DNA of 64,000 nt, from assembly GCF_003012795.1 (NCBI RefSeq), contig NZ_PXYH01000009.1, positions 79,444 to 143,443 of the forward strand, written 5' to 3'. Positions within the stretch are counted from its first letter, which is position 1. The number at the start of each line of letters is the position of its first letter. The position numbers and the translations under genes were made by a program. This document shows positions 8,314 through 18,592 of this stretch, piece by piece. The notes beneath the pieces were generated by a model that was not told the origin of the DNA, did no database searches, and saw nothing but the letters and a program-made list of their open reading frames with translations. This DNA is from Zobellella taiwanensis. Its GTDB lineage: Bacteria; Pseudomonadota; Gammaproteobacteria; Enterobacterales; Aeromonadaceae.

Positions 8314-8515
8314 ACTCTTTTCTACGTTGCAACAGACAACAAATAGCTAATTTTGATCGATTTTTAAACTGAGCGGTGCTCTAGCCCGGCTGTTCTGTCA
8401 ACCGGCGCACAGACCGCAACTGTTATGGTTCATCCGCGGCCAACTGTTTATGTTGCGCCGTCTGCTCCCATGCTCTACTGCCCGGCGAATTCTTCCCAGC
8501 CGCAATGTGAGTCCC

Positions 8516-9913
<1,398 letters not shown>

Positions 9914-9917
9914 AGGC

Positions 9918-12900
9918 CTACTCCAGGCAGGACTCCAGCTGTGCCAGCAGTTGATCGCCCAGTTCGAACAGGGTTGCCAGCAGGGCCTGGGCGTCCCGGC
10001 TCCGGCCCTCCTGGTGGGCCAGGCGCAGTTGTTCGGCCTGGTCGTGGATACGCCGGTGCAGCTCGGCCAGCGCCTCCCGGCGCGCCGGAGCCAGGGGCGG
10101 CTGGCCCGCCAGCCAGGCGCCGAACCGGCACAGTTCGGGATCCAGCGGCGGCCAGCTGCGGCTGCCGCTGGTGAGGGTGGCCGTCACCTCCTGCAACCAG
10201 GCCCTGTGCTCTATGCCGGCGTACAGCAGCGGCAGCTCTTCCCGGTTCAGGCGGCGCAGGCCGGCCCAGTGCGGCTCGGGCCGCCAGCGGGCGACCCAGG
10301 CGGGCAGCTCTGCCGCCGGCATGGGCCGGGCGATGCCGTAGCCCTGGGCCAGATCGCAGCCGATACGCAGCAGCATGTCGCCGTGCTCCCGGGTTTCCAC
10401 CCCTTCGGCGATGACCTGGCGGCCGAAGGCGCTGGCCAGGCCCAGTATCCCGTCCAGGATGGCCAGATCTTCCGGATCTTCCAGGATGTCGCGGATAAAG
10501 CTCTGGTCGACCTTGACGATGGTGGCGGGCAGCCGCTTGAGGTAGGTGAGCGAGGAATAGCCGGTGCCGAAGTCGTCGAGAGACAGGCCCACGCCGAGGC
10601 CGCGGCAGTCTTCCAGCAGTTGGGAGATTTGCGCCAGGTCGCCGAGGGCGCTGGTTTCCAGCACTTCCAGCTCGAGCAGGCGCGGGGCGATGTCCGGATA
10701 GTGGCCGAGCAGCTCCTGGAGCTGGCGGGCGAAGTCCCGCTGGCGCAGCTGGCGGGCACCGATATTGACGCTCACCGGCAGGCTCAGGCCCTGCTGCTGC
10801 CATTCCCGGATCTGCTGCAGGGCGGCGTCGATCACCCAGTTGCCCAGTTCCACCGCCAGCGGGTGCTCTTCGATGATCGGCAGAAAGTGGGCGGGCGGCA
10901 GCAGCCCCTGCTGGGGATGCTGCCAGCGCAGCAGGGCTTCGGCGCCCAGCACCTCGCCGGTGCGCATGTTGACCTTGGGCTGGAAGAACAGCACGAACTC
11001 GCCCGCGTGCAGGGCGGCGCGCAGGTGCTCCAGGCTTTCGTGGTGGCTGCGCAGGGAGCGATCCTGCTCGGCATCGAACAGGTGGTAGCGGTGCTTGCCC
11101 GCCAGCTTGGCCTGGTACATGGCCTGATCCGCCTGGCGCAGCAGTTGCTCGGGCTCCAGCTCCTCGGCCTGGGGATAAAAGGTCACGCCCAGGCTGGCGC
11201 TGACCTGCAGCCGGTGGCGGCCGAGCGACACCGGGCGGGCGGCGGCCTGCAGCAGCCGGTTGAGCAGGGGCTTGCTGGCGTCCACGTCGTTCAGGTCGAG
11301 CAGTATGGCGACGAACTCGTCGCCCCCCAGCCGGCACAGGGTGTCACCCTCGCGGATCACTTCCTTCATGCGGGCGGCGACCGTCATCAGCAGCTTGTCG
11401 CCGGCGGCGTGGCCGTAGTGATCGTTGACGGCCTTGAAGCCGTCCAAATCCAGGTACACCACCGCCAGCGACTGGTGGTGGCGGCGGGCCTGCAGCATGG
11501 CCTGATGCAGGCGGTCGGCCAGCAGGATCCGGTTGGGCAGGTTGGTCAGGGCGTCGTAGTGGGCCAGTTGTTCGAGCTGTTGTTCATGGGTCTTGAGCGG
11601 GGTGATGTCGGTGGAAATGCCGAGCAGCCCGACCACCGCCTGTTGCTCGGGCTCGTCGTAGATGGGGGTCTTGATCTCCAGGAACACGGTGCGCCGGCCG
11701 TCCTTGCCGATGCTCTCCACCTCTTCCCGGGTCTGTTCGCCGGCAAACACCCGGGCGTCTATCTGGCGCAGCCGGCGGGCGGTGTCGAGGGGAAAAAACT
11801 GCTCGTCGCGGCTGCCGGCCAGGGTGGCGGCGGTGCAGCCGAACAGCTCCAGGGTGGCCCGGTTGGCATAGATATAGCGCGAGTCCGTGTCCTTCATGTA
11901 GATGTAGGACGAGAGCTGGTCGAGAGCCTCGCGAAAATGCCGGGTTTGCCGGTTGGCTTCCCTGAGCGCCAGCTCCGCCTGCTTGCGGGCGGTGATGTCG
12001 GTGATTACTCCGTACCAGCTGATCGAGCCGTCCTCTTCCCGGTGCGGTACCGAATCCCCAAACACCCAGCGCTGGGTGCCGTCCTCGAAACGGACCCGGT
12101 ATTCATGGCGCCAGGGCGCGAGCTGGTCGGCGGAACGCTGGATGCTGGCGGCCACGTCTTCCAGGTCGTCCGGATGGATGGCGGTGAACACGGCGGCGGC
12201 GTTTTCCCGTGCCTGCTCCGGGCTGATGCGGTAAATCTGGCGGATGCCCTCGCTGGCGTAGGGAAAGCTGGAGCGGCCGTCGGGGTAGAGCCGGTATTCG
12301 TAGACCACGCCGGGCACCCGGCTGGCGATGGTCTGCAGCCGGGTGAGCAGTTGTTCGAACTGGCGTTCGCGCTGGCGGATCTCCCCGGTGAGTTGCTCGG
12401 CCAGGGCCAGCGCCCGGCTGCGGGTGCGGGACATGGAGCGGATCAGGGAAAACAGCAGCATGCTGAGGGCGGTCCCGCCGGACAGGGTGGCCCAGGCGGC
12501 GGTATGATCGACGCCCGCCGCCGGGTTGGCGTGGTCGAAGGTGAGCAGCCACTGGCGGCCGTTGAAGTCGATCAGCCTTTGCTGGAAAAAGGGGCTGGGG
12601 GCGGCTTGGTGCGGGCGATCCAGGTTCTGGTAGAGCAACTGGTGCGGATCCGCCCGGTCGCCGTCGAAAATGCGCAGGCCCACCGGTTGTTCCGGGTGGG
12701 CGAGTCTGTCGCCGAAGATGCCGTGCATCAGATCCTGCATCCGGTAGGCGCCGTAGGACCAGCCGATCAGGGCCTGACGGCGCTGGACCAGGGTATTCCA
12801 GGACGTCCCCTTGCGGTACACGGGCACATACATCAGGGTGGCGGGCTGGGCCTGGCCGGCGGTCTCGGTGACCAGCTCGACCTTGCCGGTCAGCGCCGCC

Positions 12901-13433
12901 CTGCCGGTGTCTCTGGCCTGGAGCATCGCCGCCCGACGCACCGGGTCCGAGAACATGTCGTAGCCCAGTGCCAGCAGGTTGCGATCCCGAAAAGGCTCGA
13001 GAAAGAGCACGGTGCCGTAGAGCGGCCGCCGGCCGGCGGGCCGGATCCGGTAATCGGCAAAGCCCTCGGCACGCATCTGGGCGATGTGCCCGGCCAGCTC
13101 CTCCGGACGCAGCAGGCGGGCGAAGCCGATGGCCTCGATGCCGCCGGCCACCTCGGAAATCTGCAGTTTGGCGGCGTACTGGCGCCATTCTTCCCGGGTC
13201 ACCGCGTCGGAGGCGTCAAACAGGCCGGCGCCGCCGCGCAGCACCAGGGCGTAGGCCGCCAGCCGCTCCTCGATTTTGATGGCGAGCTGGTCGGCGCTAA
13301 AGGCGAAGTTCTTGACCGCATCGGCCTCGCCGACCCGCTTGACCTGCAGGGCGGCGAAGGCGGAGATCAGCAGCCCCAGCGCCAGGATGAGCCAGGAAAG
13401 GGTGGACAGTCGGACGGCACGGTTGTGGGGCAT
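9918..13433 (-). CDS. CHASE-PAS-PAS-GGDEF-EAL protein with C-terminal CZB zinc domain
   Basis: 1171 residues. A membrane segment at about 12-30, a periplasmic CHASE domain (about 60-260) and a second membrane segment (about 311-331) are followed by two PAS domains (about 355-475 and 490-610). Then come GGDEF (about 625-785, RLGGDEF intact) and EAL (about 805-1050, with EALLRW, LDDFGTGYSSL and AEGVET intact). The last ~105 residues carry the CZB signature: HRAW near 1076, CRFGAW near 1098 and HRRIH near 1127. It should make and/or break cyclic di-GMP in response to a periplasmic ligand and to zinc. CZB is known to inhibit the E. coli cyclase DgcZ when zinc is bound. Its end lies 4 nt from the convergent ccoG end. 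Confidence 0.9.
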   Translation of the reverse strand: MPHNRAVRLSTLSWLILALGLLISAFAALQVKRVGEADAVKNFAFSADQLAIKIEERLAAYALVLRGGAGLFDASDAVTREEWRQYAAKLQISEVAGGIEAIGFARLLRPEELAGHIAQMRAEGFADYRIRPAGRRPLYGTVLFLEPFRDRNLLALGYDMFSDPVRRAAMLQARDTGRAALTGKVELVTETAGQAQPATLMYVPVYRKGTSWNTLVQRRQALIGWSYGAYRMQDLMHGIFGDRLAHPEQPVGLRIFDGDRADPHQLLYQNLDRPHQAAPSPFFQQRLIDFNGRQWLLTFDHANPAAGVDHTAAWATLSGGTALSMLLFSLIRSMSRTRSRALALAEQLTGEIRQRERQFEQLLTRLQTIASRVPGVVYEYRLYPDGRSSFPYASEGIRQIYRISPEQARENAAAVFTAIHPDDLEDVAASIQRSADQLAPWRHEYRVRFEDGTQRWVFGDSVPHREEDGSISWYGVITDITARKQAELALREANRQTRHFREALDQLSSYIYMKDTDSRYIYANRATLELFGCTAATLAGSRDEQFFPLDTARRLRQIDARVFAGEQTREEVESIGKDGRRTVFLEIKTPIYDEPEQQAVVGLLGISTDITPLKTHEQQLEQLAHYDALTNLPNRILLADRLHQAMLQARRHHQSLAVVYLDLDGFKAVNDHYGHAAGDKLLMTVAARMKEVIREGDTLCRLGGDEFVAILLDLNDVDASKPLLNRLLQAAARPVSLGRHRLQVSASLGVTFYPQAEELEPEQLLRQADQAMYQAKLAGKHRYHLFDAEQDRSLRSHHESLEHLRAALHAGEFVLFFQPKVNMRTGEVLGAEALLRWQHPQQGLLPPAHFLPIIEEHPLAVELGNWVIDAALQQIREWQQQGLSLPVSVNIGARQLRQRDFARQLQELLGHYPDIAPRLLELEVLETSALGDLAQISQLLEDCRGLGVGLSLDDFGTGYSSLTYLKRLPATIVKVDQSFIRDILEDPEDLAILDGILGLASAFGRQVIAEGVETREHGDMLLRIGCDLAQGYGIARPMPAAELPAWVARWRPEPHWAGLRRLNREELPLLYAGIEHRAWLQEVTATLTSGSRSWPPLDPELCRFGAWLAGQPPLAPARREALAELHRRIHDQAEQLRLAHQEGRSRDAQALLATLFELGDQLLAQLESCLE

Positions 13434-13478
13434 GGCACCTGCTTATGGCTCTGGTTCGCTGGGCCTTATATTAGCAAC

Positions 13479-13520
13479 GGGAGCGCGCGGCTGACTACGC
13501 CTGGCCGCGTTCGTGCTCCC
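13479..13520. other. Inverted repeat upstream of the CHASE-GGDEF-EAL gene
   Basis: GGGAGC then CGCGGC pair with GCCGCG then GCTCCC across a 12-nt loop. It lies 46 nt upstream of the start at 13433 and 31 nt past the tas stop. It could be a terminator stem for tas without a T-run, or a leader structure; its role is unknown. Confidence 0.4.
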
Positions 13521-13550
13521 GAATGTGAGCAGTGTCGCCCCGGGCGGCGT

Positions 13551-14600
13551 TCAGGGGGCCGGGTTGGGGTACTGGCGGTGCAGCTCGGCGATGGCCTGGC
13601 GCAGCTCGGGGCCGAGCTCAAGGTGTACCGAGTCGATGTTTTCCCGGAGCTGGGCCAGGCTGGTGGCGCCGATCAGGTTGCTGGTGACGAAGGGACGGCT
13701 GTTGACGAAGGCCTGGGCCAGCTGGGCCGGAGTCAGGCCGTGCTCCCGCGCCAGCGCCACATAGGCGGAGGTGGCGGCCCTGGCCTGGGGACCACTGTAG
13801 CGCTGAAATCGCTGATAAAGCGTCAGGCGGGCCTGCTCCGGGCGGGCGCCATGCTCGTACTTGCCGCTCAGCATGCCAAAGGCCAGTGGTGAATAGGCCA
13901 GCAGGCCCACCTGTTCGCGCAGGCTGAACTCGGACAGGCCGATTTCGAAGGTGCGGTTGAGCAGGTTGTAGGGGTTCTGGATGGCCTGGATGCGCGGATA
14001 GCCGAGGGTTTCGGCGGCCCGCAGAAAACGGTGCACGCCCCAGGGGGTTTCGTTGGACAGGCCGATGTGACGGATTTTACCGGCCCGCACCAGTTCGTCG
14101 AGCACCGCCAGGGTTTCCTCTATGGGGACGGTGTCGCCCTCGTCCAGCTGCTCAAGGCCGAGCTGGCCGAACATGTTGGTGCGCCGGTCCGGCCAGTGCA
14201 ACTGGTACAGATCGACATAGTCGGTGCGCAGCCGGCGCAGGCTGTCGTCCAGGGCCCGCACTATGTTGGCCCGGTCGAGCATGGGCTTACCCTCACGAAA
14301 ATAGGAGGGGCGCTGGGGGTCATGGGCCCGGCCGACCACCTTGGTGGCCAGCACGATTTTATCGCGCTGGCCCCGCGCCGCCAGCCAGTTGCCGATCATG
14401 GTTTCGGTGCGCCCCTGGGTTTCCTGGCGTGGCGGTACCGGGTAGAGTTCGGCGGTATCAATAAGGTTGATGCCCGCCTCGAGCGCCAGGTCGAGCTGGG
14501 CATGGGCCTCGGCCTCGGTATTCTGCTCGCCCCAGGTCATGGTGCCCAGGCCTATCAGGCTGACGCGGATGTCGGTATTGCCCAGTGGTCGGTATTTCAT
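13551..14600 (-). CDS. tas: Aldo/keto reductase, Tas family
   Basis: 349 residues, closely matching E. coli Tas (346 residues). An NADP-dependent TIM-barrel oxidoreductase. The signatures are IGLGTMTWGEQNTEAEAHAQ near the N-terminus, NLIDTAELYPVPPR (catalytic Asp/Tyr region), GLSNETPWGVHRF and the cofactor-binding NLIGATSLAQLREN near the end. Start 14600 gives the family N-terminus MKYRPLGNTDI. In E. coli, Tas can complement a tyrosine auxotroph under starvation, but its natural substrate is unknown. It is on the same strand as the CHASE gene, with 117 bp between. Confidence 0.93.
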   Translation of the reverse strand: MKYRPLGNTDIRVSLIGLGTMTWGEQNTEAEAHAQLDLALEAGINLIDTAELYPVPPRQETQGRTETMIGNWLAARGQRDKIVLATKVVGRAHDPQRPSYFREGKPMLDRANIVRALDDSLRRLRTDYVDLYQLHWPDRRTNMFGQLGLEQLDEGDTVPIEETLAVLDELVRAGKIRHIGLSNETPWGVHRFLRAAETLGYPRIQAIQNPYNLLNRTFEIGLSEFSLREQVGLLAYSPLAFGMLSGKYEHGARPEQARLTLYQRFQRYSGPQARAATSAYVALAREHGLTPAQLAQAFVNSRPFVTSNLIGATSLAQLRENIDSVHLELGPELRQAIAELHRQYPNPAP

Positions 14601-14661
14601 GCTTTCCCTCGAAGACTGCTGTGCCGATGCGGCCAAGCATAACAGCAAAGGCGGGCGGGGA

Positions 14662-15651
14662 TCACCCCGGTGCGGTTTCGTCCGGCGCCGTCTGGACCTG
14701 GTTGCGGCCTTGTGCCTTGGCTCGGTAAAGGGCCTGGTCGGCCCGGCTGAACAGGCTGCTCTGGGTGTCGTTCGGGCCTACCTCGGCCAGCCCCAGGCTG
14801 ATGGTGACCTGGCCCCAGGGCCAGTCCAGGGCGGCGATATGGCGGCGCAGCCGCTCGGCCACGGCCAGGGCGGCGGCCTGATCGCTGCCGGGCAGGATGA
14901 CCGCGAATTCCTCGCCGCCGACCCGGGCCAGCCAGTCCAGATCCCGCAACTGTCCCTTCAGCTCCCCGGCCACGGTGTGCAGCACCCGGTCGCCCATGTC
15001 GTGGCCGTGGCGATCGTTGATCTGCTTGAAGTGATCGATATCGGCCAGCACCAGGCTGAACGGCTGATGCTGGCGCTGAAACAACGACAGCTGCATGCCC
15101 AGCTCGCGCTCGTAGACGCGCCGGTTGTACAGCCCGGTCAGGGGATCCGTGGTGGCGAGCTGTTCCAGCTGCCGGTTGAGCTCGGTCAGCTGCTGCTGCT
15201 GCTGCTCCAGTGCGGCCCTGGCCTGCTCCAGCTCGCGGTAGGCCTGCTCCTTGTGGCGCATGGCCTGCTCGGCGGCATGGCGCGCCTGCAGCAGTTGCTC
15301 TTCGAACAGGTGGCGACGGTGGATGGGCATGATGGCCAGGTCAAAGGCCCGGCCCCGGGCCAGGTCGCGCCGGCGGGCGTTGAGCAGCACCGGCAGCTCG
15401 CCGCCGGGGGTTTTCAGCCGCAGGTAGACTTCATCGATGTACCCCTGCTGCTGCAGTGAGGGCAGGATCTGGGCCAGGTAGTATACCCGGGCCGAAGCCC
15501 CGAGCAGCCGGTCCAGGGGGGCGCCCAGCAGGCGGTCGGCGTCCTGGCCGAGCCAATCCGCAAGGGGGGCGTTGATGAAGCGGATGCGGTTGGTTTCATC
15601 CACCGTCAGCAGGCCGCAGGGTTGCTGGTGCAGCGTGGGCGGAAGCGTCAT
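14662..15651 (-). CDS. PAS-GGDEF diguanylate cyclase coupled to an RsbQ-like hydrolase
   Basis: 329 residues: a PAS domain (about 8-105; VDETNRIRFINAPLADWLG), a coiled-coil linker (about 115-165) and a GGDEF domain (about 165-325). The active-site motif is VGGEEF (GGEEF, an active variant) near 245. It should make cyclic di-GMP. The ATG overlaps the TGA of the upstream hydrolase gene (ATGA), showing tight translational coupling. In Bacillus the same type of hydrolase (RsbQ) acts on the PAS domain of phosphatase RsbP. By analogy this PAS is the likely partner of the hydrolase here; that is inference. Confidence 0.9.
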   Translation of the reverse strand: MTLPPTLHQQPCGLLTVDETNRIRFINAPLADWLGQDADRLLGAPLDRLLGASARVYYLAQILPSLQQQGYIDEVYLRLKTPGGELPVLLNARRRDLARGRAFDLAIMPIHRRHLFEEQLLQARHAAEQAMRHKEQAYRELEQARAALEQQQQQLTELNRQLEQLATTDPLTGLYNRRVYERELGMQLSLFQRQHQPFSLVLADIDHFKQINDRHGHDMGDRVLHTVAGELKGQLRDLDWLARVGGEEFAVILPGSDQAAALAVAERLRRHIAALDWPWGQVTISLGLAEVGPNDTQSSLFSRADQALYRAKAQGRNQVQTAPDETAPG

Positions 15652-16457
15652 GGCCGGGCGTTCAGCTCCTGGTGGATGGCGTCGATAACCAGGCGGGGAT
15701 GGCTCACCTGGGGATAGTGGCCGCTTGCCGCCAGCCGGTGCAGGCGGCAGCGGGGCAGCCGGCGGGCCAGGTAGTCCACCGCGGTCAGCGGCACTATGAT
15801 GTCCGATTCGCAATACAGCACCGAGGTGGGCAAGGACACCCGGGGCAACTGGGCGCGGATGTCGCACAGGAAGGTGGCCTCGGCGAAGCGGCGGCTGATC
15901 ACCGGATCGGCGGCGAGAAAGCTGCGCCGCAGGCCGTCCGCCAGCTCGGGGCGATCCGGATTGTCCATGACCCGGGGCGCGAGGTAGCCGGCCCATTCGA
16001 AGCGGTTGCGTTCCATCATGTCGAGCAGGTCGGCAATGTCGGCCCGCTCGAAACCGCCATGGTAGTCCTCGTCGTTGAGGTAGCGGGGCGAGGGACCAAG
16101 GGCGATCAACTGCTCGAAACGGCCCGGTTCGGCGATAGCCGCCAGCATGCCGATGGCGCCGCTCACCGAGTGGCCGACGAAGGTGACCGGCCCCGGCGCC
16201 AGGGCCGCGGCTACCTCGAGCACATCCAGGGCATAGCCGTCCAGCGTCTGGTAGCGCTGCTCGTCGTAGGCGCCGGGGTCGGCGCGGCCACAGCCCACAT
16301 AGTCGAACGTCACTACCCGGTAGTCCCGTTCGAAGGCGGGCGCGACCTGGCTCCAGATTTGCTGGTCGCAGCCAAAGCCGTGGCCGAACACCAGGGTGCG
16401 CTCGCCCTGGCCCGAGCAGGTGACATGGTTGCGTGTGAGAATGAGGCTGGCATTCAT
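15648..16457 (-). CDS. rsbQ: RsbQ-like alpha/beta hydrolase (relative of the KAI2/D14 receptors)
   Basis: 269 residues, the same length as B. subtilis RsbQ. The nucleophile is Ser97 in GHSVSG, the acid Asp219 in CESDIIVP and the base His247 in SGHYPQVSHP; Asp and His fall at the same residue numbers as in RsbQ. Other matching segments are FGHGFGCDQQIW, RYQTLDGYALDVLEV and GPSPRYLNDEDYHGGFE. RsbQ-type proteins bind and hydrolyse a small hydrophobic molecule and activate a PAS partner. The plant homologues are the karrikin and strigolactone receptors. Coupled by ATGA overlap to the PAS-GGDEF gene, it probably feeds a small-molecule signal into cyclic di-GMP. Confidence 0.92.
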   Translation of the reverse strand: MNASLILTRNHVTCSGQGERTLVFGHGFGCDQQIWSQVAPAFERDYRVVTFDYVGCGRADPGAYDEQRYQTLDGYALDVLEVAAALAPGPVTFVGHSVSGAIGMLAAIAEPGRFEQLIALGPSPRYLNDEDYHGGFERADIADLLDMMERNRFEWAGYLAPRVMDNPDRPELADGLRRSFLAADPVISRRFAEATFLCDIRAQLPRVSLPTSVLYCESDIIVPLTAVDYLARRLPRCRLHRLAASGHYPQVSHPRLVIDAIHQELNARP

Positions 16458-16538
16458 GGCATGGCGTTCCGCTGGATGATGGCCTTGTTATTGTGGCGAT
16501 ATTCGCCGGCGAGATCCAATCCGGACAGGGGCGGAAAT

Positions 16539-16566
16539 AAAAAACGGGACCCAGAAGGCCCCGTTT
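16539..16566 (-). terminator. Intrinsic terminator after phoX
   Basis: On the minus strand an imperfect 9-bp stem (one mismatch) with a 5-nt loop is followed by TTTTTTATTT. It lies about 20 nt past the phoX stop. Confidence 0.8.
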
Positions 16567-16584
16567 GGCAGCGAGTGAGCGGAC

Positions 16585-18495
16585 TCAGGCGCCGATCACA
16601 CCGCCGTCCTTGCGGGTGACTATCATGACGCTGGAGCGGGGAGTGCTGTCGCCGCCCAGGGGGAAGTGGGAGCCGGCCAGCTCTTCGCCCGGGTGCTGGA
16701 TGCCCACGAACAGGGTCTTCTGATCCGGGGTAAAGGCCAGGCCGGTGACCTCACAGGCGATGGGCCCGGTGAGGAAGCGGCGGATCTCGCCGCTGGCCGG
16801 ATCGGCGCACAGCATCTGGTTGTTGCCCTGGCCGGCGAAGTCGCCTTGGTTGGAGTAGTTGCCGTCGGTCTGGATCCACAGCCGGCCGCCCTGGTCGAAA
16901 CCGATGCCGTCCGGGCTGTTGAACATATTGTCGGCACTGACGTTGGCGGAGCCGGCGTAGAGGCTGTCGTTATGCACTTCGGGGTTGCCGGCCAGCACGA
17001 ACAGATCCCAGTCGAACCCGGCGGCGGTGTGGCGGCCATCCGCCGGGCGCCAGCGCACGATCTGGCCGTAGTGGTTTTCGGCGCGGGGGTTGGGGCCGTC
17101 CACCGGCTGGTTGTCCTTGGTGCCCCGGTTCTTGTTGTTGGTCAGGGTGCAGAACACCACCGGCTCGGTGGGGTGGGCCGCGACCCACTCGGGCCTGTCC
17201 ATGGTGGTGGCACCCACCTGGGTGGCGGCGAGGCGGGCGTGGATCAGCACCTCGGCCTGGCTGTTGAAGCCGTTTTCCGGGGTCAGGCCGTTCTTGCCGA
17301 AGGAGAGTTCAATCCATTCGCCCTTGCCCTTGAGTTCACCCTCGGCGCCGCTGTGGAACTTGGCCACGTAGAGGGTGCCCTCGTCGAGCAGGTTGCGGTT
17401 GGCAGCCTGGTCGTTGGGGTTGTACTTGTGCTTGCTGACGAAGCGATAAATATGCTCGCCGCGCTCGTCATCGCCGAGATACACCACCACCTGGCCGTCC
17501 CGGTCGATCACCAGCTCGGCGTTCTCGTGCTTGAAGCGGCCGAGGGCGGTGCGCTTGACGGGAGTGGACGAGGGATCCCTGGGGTCGATTTCCACCACCC
17601 AGCCGAAGCGGTTGGGCTCGTTGGGGTGCTTGGCCAGGTCGAAGCGCTCGTCGAAGCGGTGCCACTGGTAGCCCGCATCTTCCGCCGCCACGCCGTAGCG
17701 GGCCAGGGCAGGGGGGAGCTCGATGTCGCCGTCGGTGCCGAAGTAGCCGTTGAAGTTTTCCTCACAGGTGAGGTAGGTGCCCCAGGGGGTCATGCCGTTG
17801 GCGCAGTTGTTAAAGGTGCCGAGCGCCCGCTCGCCCTTGGGATCGGCGCCGGTCTGCAGCAGGGCGTGGCCCTTGGCCGGGCCGCTGATGGCCATGGGGG
17901 TGTTGGCGTCGATGCGGCGGTTATATTGGCCGTCCTTCTCGAAGCGCCAGCCCTCGGCCTGCTTTTTGAGGGTGATGACGGACACGCCGTGGGCGGCCTG
18001 GGCACGCTTGATGTCGTCCTCGCTCATGGCCTTGCCCTGGTGCGGGAACATCAGCTCGTAGTTGGTGTATTCGTTGTTGATGGCCAGGATGGCGGTGTTG
18101 TCGTCCACCGGGAAAAAGCTCATGCCGTCGTTGTTGTCGCCGAACTGGCCGGCCTGGTCGGCAGCGCTGTTGCCGCCGCCGTTGATGAATTCGGCCACGT
18201 TGGAAAACAGGGGATCGCCCCAGGAGATCAGGCGCTCCACCTGGTAGCCTTCCGGCACCACTATGGTGTCCTGGGTGCTGGTCGGCACCGCCTTGAAGCC
18301 CAGCAGCGGGCTGTTGCCGGTGGCGGCGGCGATGGCGCGGGAAACCGGTGAAGCGGCGAAGAAGGCGGCGGCACCCAGGGCCGCGGCCCCGCCCAGGAAA
18401 CGGCGGCGGCTCAGGCTATGCTCCACCATCTGGGTGAACTCGGGGGTCTGATGGCGCGGGTGATTGCGTTCGTCCTGCTGTTCAAACTGGCTCAT
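16585..18495 (-). CDS. phoX: PhoX-type alkaline phosphatase, Tat-exported
   Basis: 636 residues. The Tat signal SLSRRRFLGGAAALG (about 28-42) directs the folded protein to the periplasm. The DUF839 / PhoX propeller includes NNCANGMTPWGTYLTCEENF (near 230-250), the DPSSTPVKRTALGRFKHENA region and the late SPDGIGFDQGGRLWIQTDG segment. PhoX enzymes are Ca/Fe-dependent phosphomonoesterases that release phosphate from organic esters under phosphate starvation. Three Pho-box half sites lie 58-86 nt upstream, strongly supporting PhoB control. A terminator follows. It stands alone as a transcription unit. Confidence 0.93.
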   Translation of the reverse strand: MSQFEQQDERNHPRHQTPEFTQMVEHSLSRRRFLGGAAALGAAAFFAASPVSRAIAAATGNSPLLGFKAVPTSTQDTIVVPEGYQVERLISWGDPLFSNVAEFINGGGNSAADQAGQFGDNNDGMSFFPVDDNTAILAINNEYTNYELMFPHQGKAMSEDDIKRAQAAHGVSVITLKKQAEGWRFEKDGQYNRRIDANTPMAISGPAKGHALLQTGADPKGERALGTFNNCANGMTPWGTYLTCEENFNGYFGTDGDIELPPALARYGVAAEDAGYQWHRFDERFDLAKHPNEPNRFGWVVEIDPRDPSSTPVKRTALGRFKHENAELVIDRDGQVVVYLGDDERGEHIYRFVSKHKYNPNDQAANRNLLDEGTLYVAKFHSGAEGELKGKGEWIELSFGKNGLTPENGFNSQAEVLIHARLAATQVGATTMDRPEWVAAHPTEPVVFCTLTNNKNRGTKDNQPVDGPNPRAENHYGQIVRWRPADGRHTAAGFDWDLFVLAGNPEVHNDSLYAGSANVSADNMFNSPDGIGFDQGGRLWIQTDGNYSNQGDFAGQGNNQMLCADPASGEIRRFLTGPIACEVTGLAFTPDQKTLFVGIQHPGEELAGSHFPLGGDSTPRSSVMIVTRKDGGVIGA

Positions 18496-18552
18496 TTTTA
18501 AATTATCCTTTGCTCACATGGGGTTAGAACGCGGCCATGGTAGAAGCCCAAG

Positions 18553-18581
18553 ATGGCAGTTTGATAACAGACAGATGACAG
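18553..18581 (-). promoter_or_regulatory. Pho box with three 7-bp repeats
   Basis: On the minus strand: CTGTCAT, 4 nt, CTGTTAT, 4 nt, CTGCCAT. The 7+4 spacing is exactly the PhoB repeat geometry, with an 11-bp period and three half sites. It lies 58-86 nt upstream of phoX and only 12-40 nt upstream of the divergent gene at 18593. Confidence 0.85.
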
Positions 18582-18592
18582 GAAAAGGAAAG

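Larger units (their letters stand above)
7964..8384. mobile_element. MITE-like 421-bp non-coding element with inverted termini
   Basis: The ends are CTAGAGCACC (7964-7973) and its exact complement GGTGCTCTAG (8375-8384). After a 4-nt divergent gap the similarity continues as AGTTTAAAA on both sides, giving about 19 matches in 23. The outer CTAG may be a 4-bp target duplication (or TA a 2-bp one). The inside has no gene and holds two large hairpin units in opposite orientation (8054-8149 and 8216-8313). The element begins at the stop codon of the MocR gene without changing its reading frame. No transposase is in the window, so mobility in trans is inferred. Confidence 0.65.
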
